Below are positions 16,888 through 25,671 of a stretch of 52,167 nt of DNA, piece after piece. A model generated the notes under the pieces. It did no database searches. It was not told where the DNA came from and saw only the letters and a list, made by a program, of their open reading frames with translations. Each line of letters begins with the position of its first letter. The stretch's first letter is position 1. The translations under genes were made by a program, and so were the position numbers. Origin of the DNA: Nitrospira sp. UW-LDO-01 (GTDB lineage Bacteria > Nitrospirota > Nitrospiria > Nitrospirales > Nitrospiraceae); contig NIUT01000082.1 in the NCBI GenBank assembly GCA_002254365.1, positions 1 to 52,167 on the forward strand, in the 5' to 3' direction.

Positions 16888-17637
16888 CTAATGCGCGTGC
16901 TCATCGTGGCCATGTAAATGAAATGCGTCACCCAGGTAGACGCAGGTCAAGATACTGAAAATGTAGGCTTGAATAAACGCGATACCGAATTCTAATCCAT
17001 AGATGGCAACCGTAAACGCAAAGGGCAACCATCCGATCAGCACCCCGCCTCCGATCGTGAGGCTGAACAACACCGCGAGCATCACATGGCCCGCCGTCAT
17101 ATTGGCAAACAACCGAACCGCCAGCGAAACCGGCCGAGCTATCTGGCTAATAATCTCGATCGGAATCATTAAGGGCACTAACCATCCGGGCGTCCCAGGA
17201 GGAACCAGGATTCCGAGGAACTTCGCACCGTGTAACATGAACCCGATGACCAGGCTCAACCCATAGACCACGAAAGAGAAAACGGCCGTGACAATAATCT
17301 GGCTCGTCACCGTGTAGCTACCAGGAATCAACCCGATCAGATTACTGAAGAGGATAAACACGAAGAGGGTGGCGACCAGTGGGAAAAACCGCATCCCCTC
17401 CTTCCCCATCGTATCCAAGATCATGCTGCGAATGAAATCCACCATCATCTCCGCCAAACTCTGCAATTTTCCTGGGACCAACTTCCGTGCAGACCCTGCC
17501 ATGACCATGAGCACCGCCGCAACCAGCACGACGATCCACATAAAGACAACGGCTTTATTGATGGAAATATCGAATCCACCGAGCGAAATCGGAACCCAAT
17601 TCTGAAGCTCAAATTGATGAAGGGGGCTTTCTTCCAC
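16888..17637 (-). CDS. atpB: ATP synthase F0 subunit a
   Basis: A 249-residue polytopic membrane protein. The essential Arg is in ARPVSLAVRLFANMTAGHVML. The N-terminal part reads QNWVPISLGGFDISINKAV, and the final helices contain YGLEFGIAFIQAYIFSILTCVYLGDAF. Together with the c ring it forms the two half-channels for proton movement. The His-rich C-terminus (HLHGHDEHAH) is variable. It is preceded by atpZ at a spacing of 40 bases. Confidence 0.95.
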   Translation of the reverse strand: MEESPLHQFELQNWVPISLGGFDISINKAVVFMWIVVLVAAVLMVMAGSARKLVPGKLQSLAEMMVDFIRSMILDTMGKEGMRFFPLVATLFVFILFSNLIGLIPGSYTVTSQIIVTAVFSFVVYGLSLVIGFMLHGAKFLGILVPPGTPGWLVPLMIPIEIISQIARPVSLAVRLFANMTAGHVMLAVLFSLTIGGGVLIGWLPFAFTVAIYGLEFGIAFIQAYIFSILTCVYLGDAFHLHGHDEHAH

Positions 17638-17677
17638 GATATTCTCGTCAGTCCTTTAGGTTGTAGTTATGGAATCT

Positions 17678-17923
17678 TTACTCTGGACGCTCGGTCTTCG
17701 GCCACCGTTGGACCGACCGATACGCATTCCTCATCCCTGCGACGATCCCCATCAGAAGCCCGATGATCATACCCCATGGGGTCGAATCCAACACATACGT
17801 ATCACAAACCCACCCTAATGCTCCCCCCACAATCAAGGCCGCAAGCAGATCAGTTGCGATCCTGATCGCTTGGCCGAGCCCCGCATATAAGGGATCTTGT
17901 GGAGGGGCCATTCTGAAACCCAT
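17678..17923 (-). CDS. atpZ: AtpZ/AtpI-family F0F1 assembly protein
   Basis: An 81-residue protein with two predicted membrane helices (ATDLLAALIVGGALGWVCDTYV and PWGMIIGLLMGIVAGMRNAY in part). The family lies first in atp operons and assists c-ring assembly or cation supply. It starts the F0 block here. The tail is short and basic. AtpI and AtpZ are hard to separate by sequence alone; the small size and GxxxG-rich second helix suit AtpZ. Confidence 0.8.
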   Translation of the reverse strand: MGFRMAPPQDPLYAGLGQAIRIATDLLAALIVGGALGWVCDTYVLDSTPWGMIIGLLMGIVAGMRNAYRSVQRWPKTERPE

Positions 17924-18085
17924 GGGAGGCGGAGCGTGCAGTCACAACTCTGCCGTTGATGGGCGTGCAATTTAAGCAAAGGTCTGCTTGTAATGTCAAG
18001 CCGTTAGCCATCTATCTCCCTAGAAATCTCTGCGGTATAGTGAGCCGACGTTATTTTGCAGTACTGATCGAGGCACCCCCAACCC

Positions 18086-19552
18086 ATGCGACAAGCTACA
18101 TCATCAAAGTTTTTGCATGGGCCCCCTGCACCACTTATCGTCACTTGTCCCTGCCCACCGACGACCCCCTTGGCACTGTATGCACACATCGCTTCGACCA
18201 GGCAACCGTCTTTTCTATTGGAAAGTGGCGGTGGACGATCGATGGGACGATATTCGTATCTTTCTACAGACCCGTATTATCGGCTGTCCGGAATGGGCAG
18301 TCACCTGCTTGAACAACCCACCTGGAGCCACAACACGCCAGGACTGGTTCCCTTTCAGCGGTTGGCTCAACTATTTGCCGACCAGCACATCGCTCGCCCG
18401 CCCGACGCTCCTCCGTTTTTCGGAGGGGCCGTGGGTTACCTCAGCTATGACCTCGTTCGCCAGTTCGAGACATTACCGTCGCTCGCCTCAGCCCATCCCA
18501 CCGTTCCTGACTTGGAATTCGCATTTTTTGATCTCGTCGCAGCAGTCGACCATGAGCAGAACCGCCTGATACTGATGTTCTGTCCGCCACTGACACGTTT
18601 TTTAGGAGAGTCGCGAGAACAGTTACTCCGCGAAGGAAGGGACCGGCTTGCTGCACTCGAAGCCCTTTTGACGCAGCCAGATACCGGCGATCCCCATCCA
18701 GACGATCTAGGCCTCCTGACCTTTACACCTGAGCAGGAACAATCCGCCTATATGCAGAGTGTCCGCCGGTGCCAGGATTACATCGCCGCCGGTGACATCT
18801 ACCAAGCAAATCTCTCACACCGCTTCGCCGTCAATTGCGCGGCACTCCGGCAAGGACAGCTGCAAGCCGATCTCTCCGCCTATCGTCGCCTACGGACCCT
18901 GAACCCCTCGCCCTTTTCAGGAGTACTCCGGCTCGATACCGTCCGTCTCATCAGCTCTTCACCCGAGCGCCTTGTTCGGCTTGATGGTCGTCGAGCCGAT
19001 ACCAGGCCAATCGCAGGAACCAGGCCCCGAGGGAAAACATCGCTGGAAGATCGACAACTCGTCGGGGAACTGCGGGCCAATGAGAAGGAGCGCGCGGAAC
19101 ACATTATGTTAGTCGATCTCGAGCGAAACGATCTCGGTCGTGTCTGTCGGTTTGGGAGCCTCCAAGTCGATGAAGTCATGACCTTGGAGCAGTATTCGCA
19201 TGTCAGCCATTTAGTGTCTCATATCGCCGGCACGCTCACGGAGCAGGCAACCGGGTTCGATCTACTGCGAGCCATGTTTCCGGGAGGCACGATCACTGGC
19301 GTTCCGAAGATCCGCTGTATGGAGATCATTGAGGAATTGGAACCGGTCCGCCGCGGTCCCTATACCGGTTCCATGGGGTATCTCAGCTGGAGTGGCGACC
19401 TTGACTTCAATATCTTGATTCGTACGCTCACGATGATACAAGACACTGGATATCTTCAAGTCGGCGCCGGAATTGTGGCCGATTCCGACCCGGCACGCGA
19501 GTACGAAGAAACCATTCATAAAGCCCAGGCTTTTTTCAGTGCGTTTGGGTAA
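18086..19552 (+). CDS. pabB: Aminodeoxychorismate synthase component I
   Basis: A 488-residue chorismate-utilising enzyme. The C-terminal catalytic domain has DIYQANLSHRF, FSGVLR, SSSPERLVRL, TRPIAGTRPRG, ERAEHIMLVDLERNDLGRV, EVMTLEQYSHVSHLVS and MFPGGTITGVPKIRCMEIIEELEP. These fit PabB/TrpE, and pabC immediately downstream points to PabB. It converts chorismate plus ammonia from PabA glutaminase to 4-amino-4-deoxychorismate for folate. No pabA is in the window. A TATAGT box lies at about 18036-18041. Confidence 0.9.
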   Translation: MRQATSSKFLHGPPAPLIVTCPCPPTTPLALYAHIASTRQPSFLLESGGGRSMGRYSYLSTDPYYRLSGMGSHLLEQPTWSHNTPGLVPFQRLAQLFADQHIARPPDAPPFFGGAVGYLSYDLVRQFETLPSLASAHPTVPDLEFAFFDLVAAVDHEQNRLILMFCPPLTRFLGESREQLLREGRDRLAALEALLTQPDTGDPHPDDLGLLTFTPEQEQSAYMQSVRRCQDYIAAGDIYQANLSHRFAVNCAALRQGQLQADLSAYRRLRTLNPSPFSGVLRLDTVRLISSSPERLVRLDGRRADTRPIAGTRPRGKTSLEDRQLVGELRANEKERAEHIMLVDLERNDLGRVCRFGSLQVDEVMTLEQYSHVSHLVSHIAGTLTEQATGFDLLRAMFPGGTITGVPKIRCMEIIEELEPVRRGPYTGSMGYLSWSGDLDFNILIRTLTMIQDTGYLQVGAGIVADSDPAREYEETIHKAQAFFSAFG

Positions 19553-19556
19553 CACG

Positions 19557-20444
19557 ATGTGGGTCTACTTGAACGATCGATTTGTGCAAGACCACGAAGC
19601 CGTCATCTCCGTCTTCGATCATGGATTTCTCTACGGCGACGGAGTCTTTGAAACGATGCGCTCGTATGGTCCGCGCCTCTTCATGCGAGACCGCCATCTA
19701 TCACGACTGTTTCAGTCCGCCGATGCCATCGGCTTGAGGGTTCCGATTCCGCCCGCACGGTGGGCCGACATTCTTCAGGAATCTCTGGTACGCAACGAGG
19801 TGGGAACCGATCAACAAGACGCCTATGTGCGAATCACCCTGTCGCGTGGAGTTGGAGACATTGGGCTGGATCCGGCCCTGTGTCCCTCACCGACCGTCGT
19901 CGTGATGACCAAACCGCTGGTGCCTCCGGCATCCCATCTCTATGACCAAGGCGTCGCAGTGATGGTCGCGTCGACCACACGTAACTTGCCGAGTGCGCTC
20001 CCACCGCGAATCAAGACCACCAATTTCCTCAACAACATCCTGGCCAAGCAAGAGGCCATCGCTGGAAACGCGTTCGACAGCCTGCTGCTCAACTGGGAGG
20101 GCCACCTCACCGAAGGCACGATCAGCAATCTCTTCTTCATTCGGAATTGCCGCTTGAGTACGCCTGCCTTGGACTGCGGCCTCCTCGACGGCATCACCAG
20201 ACAAGTCGTGATTCAGTTGGCCCAAGAACTCCACCTGCCCATCAAAGAAGGACATTTTACCGTTGACCAACTCTATCAAGCCGATGAGTGCTTCTTGACC
20301 AATACCAGCATGGAAATCATGCCGGTGGTAGCGATCGACAGCAAGCGAGTCGGGAATGGCGCACCAGGCCCAGTGACCCGCAAGCTACACGCACGGTTCA
20401 TTGAGTCTCGAGACCGATTCTCGAAACCGGCCCCATCGCGCTAA
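19557..20444 (+). CDS. pabC: Aminotransferase class IV, probable aminodeoxychorismate lyase
   Basis: A 295-residue fold-type IV PLP enzyme. It begins MWVYLNDRFVQDHEAVISVFD and has HGFLYGDGVFETMR, LSRGVGD, the presumed PLP lysine in PPRIKTTNFLNN, and EGTISNLFFIRN. PabC, BCAT and D-amino acid aminotransferase share this fold. Position 4 bases after pabB supports 4-amino-4-deoxychorismate lyase, yielding p-aminobenzoate and pyruvate. The open frame extends to 19473 inside pabB, but the ATG at 19557 fits the family N-terminus. A branched-chain or D-alanine aminotransferase role is the alternative. Confidence 0.8.
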   Translation: MWVYLNDRFVQDHEAVISVFDHGFLYGDGVFETMRSYGPRLFMRDRHLSRLFQSADAIGLRVPIPPARWADILQESLVRNEVGTDQQDAYVRITLSRGVGDIGLDPALCPSPTVVVMTKPLVPPASHLYDQGVAVMVASTTRNLPSALPPRIKTTNFLNNILAKQEAIAGNAFDSLLLNWEGHLTEGTISNLFFIRNCRLSTPALDCGLLDGITRQVVIQLAQELHLPIKEGHFTVDQLYQADECFLTNTSMEIMPVVAIDSKRVGNGAPGPVTRKLHARFIESRDRFSKPAPSR

Positions 20445-20509
20445 CCTTCTGAATCTGTACTGTTTTCCAAGGTCTTCCCCGAGCCGACCAACAGAAGATC
20501 TGCAATTTC

Positions 20510-20537
20510 TTGACAGCCCGCTAGAGGCTGCTATCGT
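20510..20537 (+). promoter_or_regulatory. Sigma70-type promoter placed to give a leaderless transcript
   Basis: A consensus -35 TTGACA (20510-20515), a 16-base spacer and -10 TATCGT (20532-20537) precede the lytic transglycosylase gene. The usual start of transcription about 7 bases after the -10 box falls on the A of the ATG at 20544, leaving little or no leader. No ribosome-binding site lies in front of that ATG. Confidence 0.55.
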
Positions 20538-20543
20538 GTGACC

Positions 20544-21242
20544 ATGCTGAATCACAGATACCCGTCCGTCACTCCATGCCTGCGTACCGTCTTGGCAACT
20601 GCAATCTTGCTTGGCGGCTGTTTCCTGGGTCGAGTTCAACCCCTACACGCGGAGATCTACCAGTATATTGACTCCAGAGGGACTATTTCTCTGACCAATG
20701 TCCCTTCTGATGTCCGATATCGACGAGTCGACATCCGCCCGAATCGGCTGCACCCGGTCATATCCGAGCAGGAGTTGGAGCCGATGATCAAGCGATTCTC
20801 GCGGCAACATCAACTCCACCCGGCTCTCATCCGCGCCGTGATCAAGGCTGAGTCGAATTTTGATCCTCGCGCAGTGTCACGATCCGGTGCGATCGGGTTG
20901 ATGCAGCTCATGCCGCAGACCGCGCTTCAGCTGGATGTTCGGGATCTCTACGATCCGGAGGATAATATCGGTGGGGGGACCAAGTATCTCCGTCACTTGC
21001 TGGATCGTTTCCGAGGGAATCTCCCCCTCGCACTAGCTGCCTACAATGCCGGAGAGCGCGTCGTCGACCGGTATCGTACCCTTCCACCCATCGATGAAAC
21101 GCGGCAATATGTCAGGAAGGTCCTTCGCTACTACCGAACCTTTCTCGCACGTGACCTGGCGTCGACCGGCCATGTCATCCCGTCTTCGGAGTACGCAATG
21201 GCACCAGTTTCCCCTGAGGTCTCGATTCCACCCGCCCAGTAG
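20544..21242 (+). CDS. Lytic transglycosylase with N-terminal DUF4124-like domain
   Basis: A roughly 232-residue exported protein. The N-terminus has a hydrophobic stretch, VLATAILLGGCFLG, that could be a lipoprotein signal (Cys in LGGC) or a type I signal ending at LHA. A short DUF4124-like segment follows (EIYQYIDSRGTISLTNVPSD). The SLT domain has ALIRAVIKAESNFDPRAVS with the catalytic Glu, GAIGLMQLMPQTA, NIGGGTKYLRHLLDRF and LALAAYNAGE. It cuts peptidoglycan glycan strands in the envelope. A GTG at 20538 is open but would lie outside the predicted transcript. The 3' end overlaps nadB by 68 bases in convergent orientation. Confidence 0.88.
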   Translation: MLNHRYPSVTPCLRTVLATAILLGGCFLGRVQPLHAEIYQYIDSRGTISLTNVPSDVRYRRVDIRPNRLHPVISEQELEPMIKRFSRQHQLHPALIRAVIKAESNFDPRAVSRSGAIGLMQLMPQTALQLDVRDLYDPEDNIGGGTKYLRHLLDRFRGNLPLALAAYNAGERVVDRYRTLPPIDETRQYVRKVLRYYRTFLARDLASTGHVIPSSEYAMAPVSPEVSIPPAQ

Positions 21243-22809
21243 TCCGATCCGTGAGACGCAATCTACTATGCGCCTTCCATCCAGGACGTCGCGCCCCAGG
21301 GAAGTCGGATCGGTAGTGAGCACCCACACTGTTCTCTCTCCACAAGGCCGCTTCGGCCACACAACGTGCTACCTGGACCATGTTCTTCACCTCGAGGTCG
21401 GCCCTCGTCGAAAAGAATCGCGAGACCATCCGTTCCCATCGAGCCAGTTGCGCTGTAGCTCGCACTAATGACTCTCTGGATCGGATCAACCCGACCTGTC
21501 CCCACATGATCCGACGCAGAGAGTTTCGTACCTTTTCCACATCCTCAAGTCGATTACCCTGGCCGTGTGGTAGCGGCTCACGGGACTCGATCATGCTCGA
21601 AACCGAGCCGTGAGCGGCCGATGCGATGGCGGCCACGCCGGCCCGCCTCCCAAACACAAGCCCTTCCAATAATGAGTTGCTTGCCAATCGGTTGGCCCCG
21701 TGTACCCCGCTGCAGGCCACCTCTCCGGCCGCGAACAAGCCCGGCAATGTGGTCGCTCCATTGAGGTCGGTCGTGACCCCTCCCATCATATAGTGGGCAC
21801 TTGGCGAGACCGGAATCCACTCTTCCGTAATGTCGATATCGTGACGAAGGCAGGTCGCATAGATCGTGGGAAAGCGACGCTTCACAAAATCTGCGCCGAG
21901 ATGCGTGACATCAAGATAGACATGCCGAGCACGCGTCGCCGCCATTTCCGCCCAGATGGCCCGTGCCACGATATCTCTCGGAGCCAGCACTCCGAGCGGG
22001 TGATATCGCGTCATAAACGACTCGCCTTTATTATTGCGCAGCTGACCACCTTCCCCACGCATGGCCTCCGACAGCAAGAATGGCGGGCTTGACGGCAGAT
22101 ACAGCGACGTCGGATGAAACTGCACGAATTCCATATCTTGCAGTTCCGCCCCTGCACGAAAGGCCATCGCCATCCCATCGCCCGTGGCATTGGGGGGATT
22201 CGTCGTTCGAGCAAAGATCTGGCCGGCACCACCGGTTGACAGCACCACCGCTTTGGCCGGAATAATGAACTGCTCACCGGAGTTTTCATCAAGAACCACC
22301 GCGCCGGAACATCGACCTCCCTCGACGACAAGATCCACTGTAAAGTGGTAATCCAAGCGGGCGATCCGCTGTTGTCGAACCGCCTGCGCCATCAGGGCTC
22401 GGACCATTTCATTTCCCGTGGCGTCGCCTCGCGCACGAAGAATGCGGCTACGGCTATGGGCGGCTTCCCGTGCAAAGGCGAACTTTCCGCCGGCCTTGTC
22501 GAACTTCGCTCCCCATTGGATGAGCTCCTGAATTCGATCCGGCCCTTCTTCCACTAACACACGAACCGCTTCTCGACGACACAACCCATGGCCCGCCTTC
22601 ACCGTATCCGTCAAATGGATGGAGACATCATCTTCTTCACTCAACGCAACGGCTACGCCGCCTTGTGCAAAGATCGAATTACTCTGGAGAGGATGGCCTT
22701 TGGTGAGCATGATCACTCGTCCAACCCGGCAGAGCTCCAAGGCGGCACGCAGTCCGGCCACTCCGCTGCCGATGACGAGAAAATCTGCTTCCGGCACAGA
22801 TCGCGGCAT
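21175..22809 (-). CDS. nadB: L-aspartate oxidase
   Basis: A 544-residue FAD enzyme oxidising L-aspartate to iminoaspartate for NAD synthesis. The FAD Rossmann motif VIGSGVAGLRAALE is near the N-terminus, then SIFAQGGVAVAL, HSRSRILRARGDATG, VLSTGGAGQIFARTTNP and MEFVQFHPTSLYLP. Further on it has SPSAHYMMGGVTTDLNGATTLPGLFAAGEVACSGVHGANRLASNSLLEGLVFG in pieces. All are family signatures. The C-terminal helical domain runs into the lytic transglycosylase gene. The ATG lies 3 bases after the stop of the upstream lipoprotein gene. nadA and nadC are not in the window. Confidence 0.95.
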   Translation of the reverse strand: MPRSVPEADFLVIGSGVAGLRAALELCRVGRVIMLTKGHPLQSNSIFAQGGVAVALSEEDDVSIHLTDTVKAGHGLCRREAVRVLVEEGPDRIQELIQWGAKFDKAGGKFAFAREAAHSRSRILRARGDATGNEMVRALMAQAVRQQRIARLDYHFTVDLVVEGGRCSGAVVLDENSGEQFIIPAKAVVLSTGGAGQIFARTTNPPNATGDGMAMAFRAGAELQDMEFVQFHPTSLYLPSSPPFLLSEAMRGEGGQLRNNKGESFMTRYHPLGVLAPRDIVARAIWAEMAATRARHVYLDVTHLGADFVKRRFPTIYATCLRHDIDITEEWIPVSPSAHYMMGGVTTDLNGATTLPGLFAAGEVACSGVHGANRLASNSLLEGLVFGRRAGVAAIASAAHGSVSSMIESREPLPHGQGNRLEDVEKVRNSLRRIMWGQVGLIRSRESLVRATAQLARWERMVSRFFSTRADLEVKNMVQVARCVAEAALWRENSVGAHYRSDFPGARRPGWKAHSRLRLTDRTTGRVESRPQGKLVPLRTPKTG

Positions 22810-22812
22810 TGT

Positions 22813-23322
22813 TTATCGTCGTGATGGAGAGGATGGCTCGGACAACATCTGCTTGGTCTGCATCCCGAAGGGCAGGTCGCCCTGTGCCCCGCGCAACAAA
22901 ATCGAGGGCGTCCCGACCCATTGCAATCGGGCATGGCCACGCTGACGCGTGCCCGAGTCATTGGCGTCTTTTTTCCATGTCCCCTGCCAATTGACCAGCA
23001 CATCGAAGGCGTCCTTTGCTAACATGACCCGCTCGATCTTGAACTCAAGCGTAATCGCATGGAACCCCTCAAAATCCATCTCCGCTTGTCGTTGCAACTC
23101 TTCTGTCTGATCGACCGGGGACAGCATCGCCCGAAACCCTGCCCGATCCTTCTCCTCATACGCCCTTCGGAGGGATTCCAGGGCCTGATCAAGGCGAAGC
23201 AGTCGCTCGTGCTCGGCGGGGTACTGAATCGTCTTGGACGGACAGCCTGTGACAAGAAAAGTCAGCAACAGAAGCCATCCTATACGCAGAGTTGGTGAAA
23301 GACAGGTTCGCCGGACAAACAT
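22813..23322 (-). CDS. Putative lipoprotein of unknown function
   Basis: A 169-residue protein with a lipoprotein signal (WLLLLTFLVTGC; lipobox Cys at residue 27). The mature part begins with an EHERLLRLDQALESLRRAYEEKDR helix, then FRAMLSPVD and a beta-rich half ending in WVGTPSILLRGAQGDLPFG. The helix-plus-curved-sheet layout resembles NTF2/SnoaL-like domains, which is an impression and not a match. It directly precedes nadB with a 3-base gap, so it is co-transcribed and probably translationally coupled with it. No functional link to NAD synthesis is evident. Confidence 0.75.
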   Translation of the reverse strand: MFVRRTCLSPTLRIGWLLLLTFLVTGCPSKTIQYPAEHERLLRLDQALESLRRAYEEKDRAGFRAMLSPVDQTEELQRQAEMDFEGFHAITLEFKIERVMLAKDAFDVLVNWQGTWKKDANDSGTRQRGHARLQWVGTPSILLRGAQGDLPFGMQTKQMLSEPSSPSRR

Positions 23323-23416
23323 AAGAAAGGCAGTATAGCATAGGGGAAAAGCGTGCCGTGAGCTTGCATTTTTCAGAAAAAGCTTTTAGACTCCCCCTTC
23401 TTTGGAGATACTAAGC

Positions 23417-23512
23417 ATGTCAAGCGTCTTGAAGAAACGACGGAAGAAAATGCGCAAGCACAAGTACAAGAAGTTGCGCCAACGTCAAAAGTTCCTTCGC
23501 CGGAAAAGCTAA
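23417..23512 (+). CDS. AURKAIP1/COX24 domain-containing small basic protein (31 aa)
   Basis: A tiny gene below usual size cut-offs. It encodes MSSVLKKRRKKMRKHKYKK followed by LRQRQKFLRRKS and a TAA stop. Seventeen of its 31 residues are Lys or Arg. The KKRRKKMRKHKYKK core is the hallmark of the COX24/AURKAIP1 (mS38-type) family, whose mitochondrial members are small-subunit ribosomal proteins. In bacteria such peptides are thought to bind the ribosome. It stands 30 bases before the next plus-strand gene, which begins with GTG at 23543. Confidence 0.85.
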   Translation: MSSVLKKRRKKMRKHKYKKLRQRQKFLRRKS

Positions 23513-23542
23513 GCTGAGCCTGCATGGCGGGAGGCCAAGGCC

Positions 23543-23767
23543 GTGTCCGAGGGTAAGGGCAAGAAAGTTCGAATCCGCGTACGGACGGTCAGTTGTACCT
23601 ACGTGGGAGACTTCCTGGTACCCCCAATGCGAAATCGCGTCTCCGACGCGATTAACGAAGAGGCTCGTCTGTTCATTAGCCTCACCGACGTGGTCATCAA
23701 TGAGAAAGAACAGTCGGATTTCGTCGCAGTCAATAAAAACCTGATCGAGTCAATCGTTCAGATCTAG
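23543..23767 (+). CDS. Small conserved-looking protein of unknown function (74 aa)
   Basis: A GTG-started 74-residue protein with alternating beta-type segments: KKVRIRVRTVSCTYVGDFLVP, then SDAINEEARLFISLTDVVIN and SDFVAVNKNLIESIVQI. The pattern (a strand, a short helix and paired strands around FISLTDVVI) looks like a compact beta-barrel such as the DUF6812-type small proteins. I do not recognise a function. It follows the COX24-type gene closely and precedes the ABC exporter by about 100 bases. No signal peptide, so it is cytoplasmic. Confidence 0.7.
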   Translation: MSEGKGKKVRIRVRTVSCTYVGDFLVPPMRNRVSDAINEEARLFISLTDVVINEKEQSDFVAVNKNLIESIVQI

Positions 23768-23864
23768 CCAAAACCACCCCCTGCCCCGCCTCACACTCCG
23801 TTATCGTGGAAGAAGGCTGACCCGACCACTCAATGTCACCGTCAATCGAACCACCTGACTTGCC

Positions 23865-25592
23865 ATGGTGATCTTTCGGCGATTCCTGCCGTTCGTTCGC
23901 CCCTACATCCCTCGCCTATTACTGGCCGGACTTCTCGTGACCGGAGTGGCTCTCATCAACCTTACCTTGGTCCGGCTGGCCGGGACACTCTGGGACGTCA
24001 TCACCGTTCAACATGACGCTGACAAGATGACGCGCTCCATCGGGCTGTTCCTCGGCCTGGTGATTCTCCAGGGGCTCTGCTCGATGGGCCATAGTTACCT
24101 CACCGCCTGGGTCTCCCAGACCGTCGTCGCTGACTTTCGTAAACATCTCTTTGGGCATCTCCAAAAGCTGACGGTCAGCTTTTTCGCTCGCCGACGCACA
24201 GGAGAATTACTCTCCCGGTTGATGTCCGATGTCACCGTCATTCAATCCCTCGTCACAGAAGCTCCCATCGATGGGGTCAAACAACTCGTGACCTTCATCG
24301 GCGGCATTACGTTCCTCCTCTTGATGAATTGGAGGCTCTGCCTCCTGATTCTTGTCCTGCTCCCGCTGTTGGTGGTCGTCTCAAAAATGTTCGGCCGACG
24401 ACTGAAATCCCTGTCGACCTCGATTCAAGACCACATGGCTGCACTCAGCACCCTCACCGAAGAAGTCATTTCCGGCATTCGCATCGTCAAGTCCTTCGTT
24501 CAGACAGAACGGGAACAGACCCGTTTTGCTGATCAGGTCGAGCAGACACTGCACCAGACGCTCCGTCGAGCCGGCATCATGGCCGTCTTCATTCCGGTGA
24601 TCAGCCTGCTGACCTTCTCATCGGCCACCGCCGTCCTGTGGTACGGAGGTCGCCAGGTCATCGACGGTGTGGTCACGCCGGGTGATCTCTTCGCCTTTGT
24701 ACTCTTTGCCGGCATCTTGATTGGTCCCTTCAGCTCAGCAGCCAAGATCTTTACCCAGATCAAGGAAGCTCAAGGTGCGACCGAGCGAGTCTTCGAGATT
24801 CTGGATGCCAAGCCGGAGATCGACGATCGACCAGACGCGCAGCCGCTCGGGACAATCGCAGGGCACGTGCGGATGGAAGACGTCACCTTCAGCTATGACA
24901 CCCGTCATCCAGTGCTTGCTCACCTGTCGTTTGAGGCGAAGCCTGGTGAATTGGTCGCCTTCGTCGGGCCAACCGGCGCCGGGAAGACCACAGTGATCAA
25001 TCTCCTGCATCGGTTCTACGATCCCATAGAGGGACGCCTGACCATCGACGGACGAGATCTGCGGGATGTGACCCTCGACAGTTGGTATCGACAGATCGCG
25101 CTGGTGCCGCAGGAGACCATCTTGTTCGGAGGCACCATCCTCGACAACATACGCTATGGGAACAGAGAGGCGAACGAAACCGCGGTAGTAGAGGCCAGCC
25201 AAGCGGCCCATGCACACGACTTCATCACAAACTTGCCGGATGGGTACCAAACCGTGGTGGGCGAGAAGGGGGTCAATCTGTCCGGCGGACAGCGCCAACG
25301 AGTCGCGATCGCTCGAGCCGTTTTGAAGAATCCTCGTATTCTCTTACTCGATGAGGCCACGTCATCTCTCGATACCGAGTCGGAACGGTTGGTGCAGGAA
25401 GCCCTCCAACGCCTCATGGAAGGGCGGACGACCTTTGTTGTCGCCCACCGGCTGTCGACCATCCAACGCGCCGACCGAATTCTGGTTTTGGACAAGGGGC
25501 AGTTGGTGGAGGAAGGCACGCACGCACAATTGATGGAACGCAAGGGACTGTACCACTACCTCTACACCATCCGGCTCAACGAACCCGCGTAA
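23865..25592 (+). CDS. msbA: MsbA-like ABC exporter (fused membrane and ATPase domains)
   Basis: A 575-residue half-transporter with about six membrane helices in residues 1-310 and a complete nucleotide-binding domain. Walker A GPTGAGKTT, Q-loop LVPQETILFGGTILDNIRYGN, signature LSGGQRQRVAIARA, Walker B ILLLDEATSSLD and H-loop VAHRLST are all intact. It fits the MsbA/lipid-flippase group, in which a homodimer moves lipid A-core across the inner membrane. Neighbours do not confirm the substrate, so multidrug or other lipid export remains possible. It is a useful contrast to the degenerate ATPase domain at 43137. Confidence 0.85.
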   Translation: MVIFRRFLPFVRPYIPRLLLAGLLVTGVALINLTLVRLAGTLWDVITVQHDADKMTRSIGLFLGLVILQGLCSMGHSYLTAWVSQTVVADFRKHLFGHLQKLTVSFFARRRTGELLSRLMSDVTVIQSLVTEAPIDGVKQLVTFIGGITFLLLMNWRLCLLILVLLPLLVVVSKMFGRRLKSLSTSIQDHMAALSTLTEEVISGIRIVKSFVQTEREQTRFADQVEQTLHQTLRRAGIMAVFIPVISLLTFSSATAVLWYGGRQVIDGVVTPGDLFAFVLFAGILIGPFSSAAKIFTQIKEAQGATERVFEILDAKPEIDDRPDAQPLGTIAGHVRMEDVTFSYDTRHPVLAHLSFEAKPGELVAFVGPTGAGKTTVINLLHRFYDPIEGRLTIDGRDLRDVTLDSWYRQIALVPQETILFGGTILDNIRYGNREANETAVVEASQAAHAHDFITNLPDGYQTVVGEKGVNLSGGQRQRVAIARAVLKNPRILLLDEATSSLDTESERLVQEALQRLMEGRTTFVVAHRLSTIQRADRILVLDKGQLVEEGTHAQLMERKGLYHYLYTIRLNEPA

Positions 25593-25671
25593 GCTAGAGG
25601 CCACTCTTTTCCTTACCTTTTCAACTCCCAGCTCACCCCTCACCCTTCGTGAATCTCCGGTAGAATGAGGC

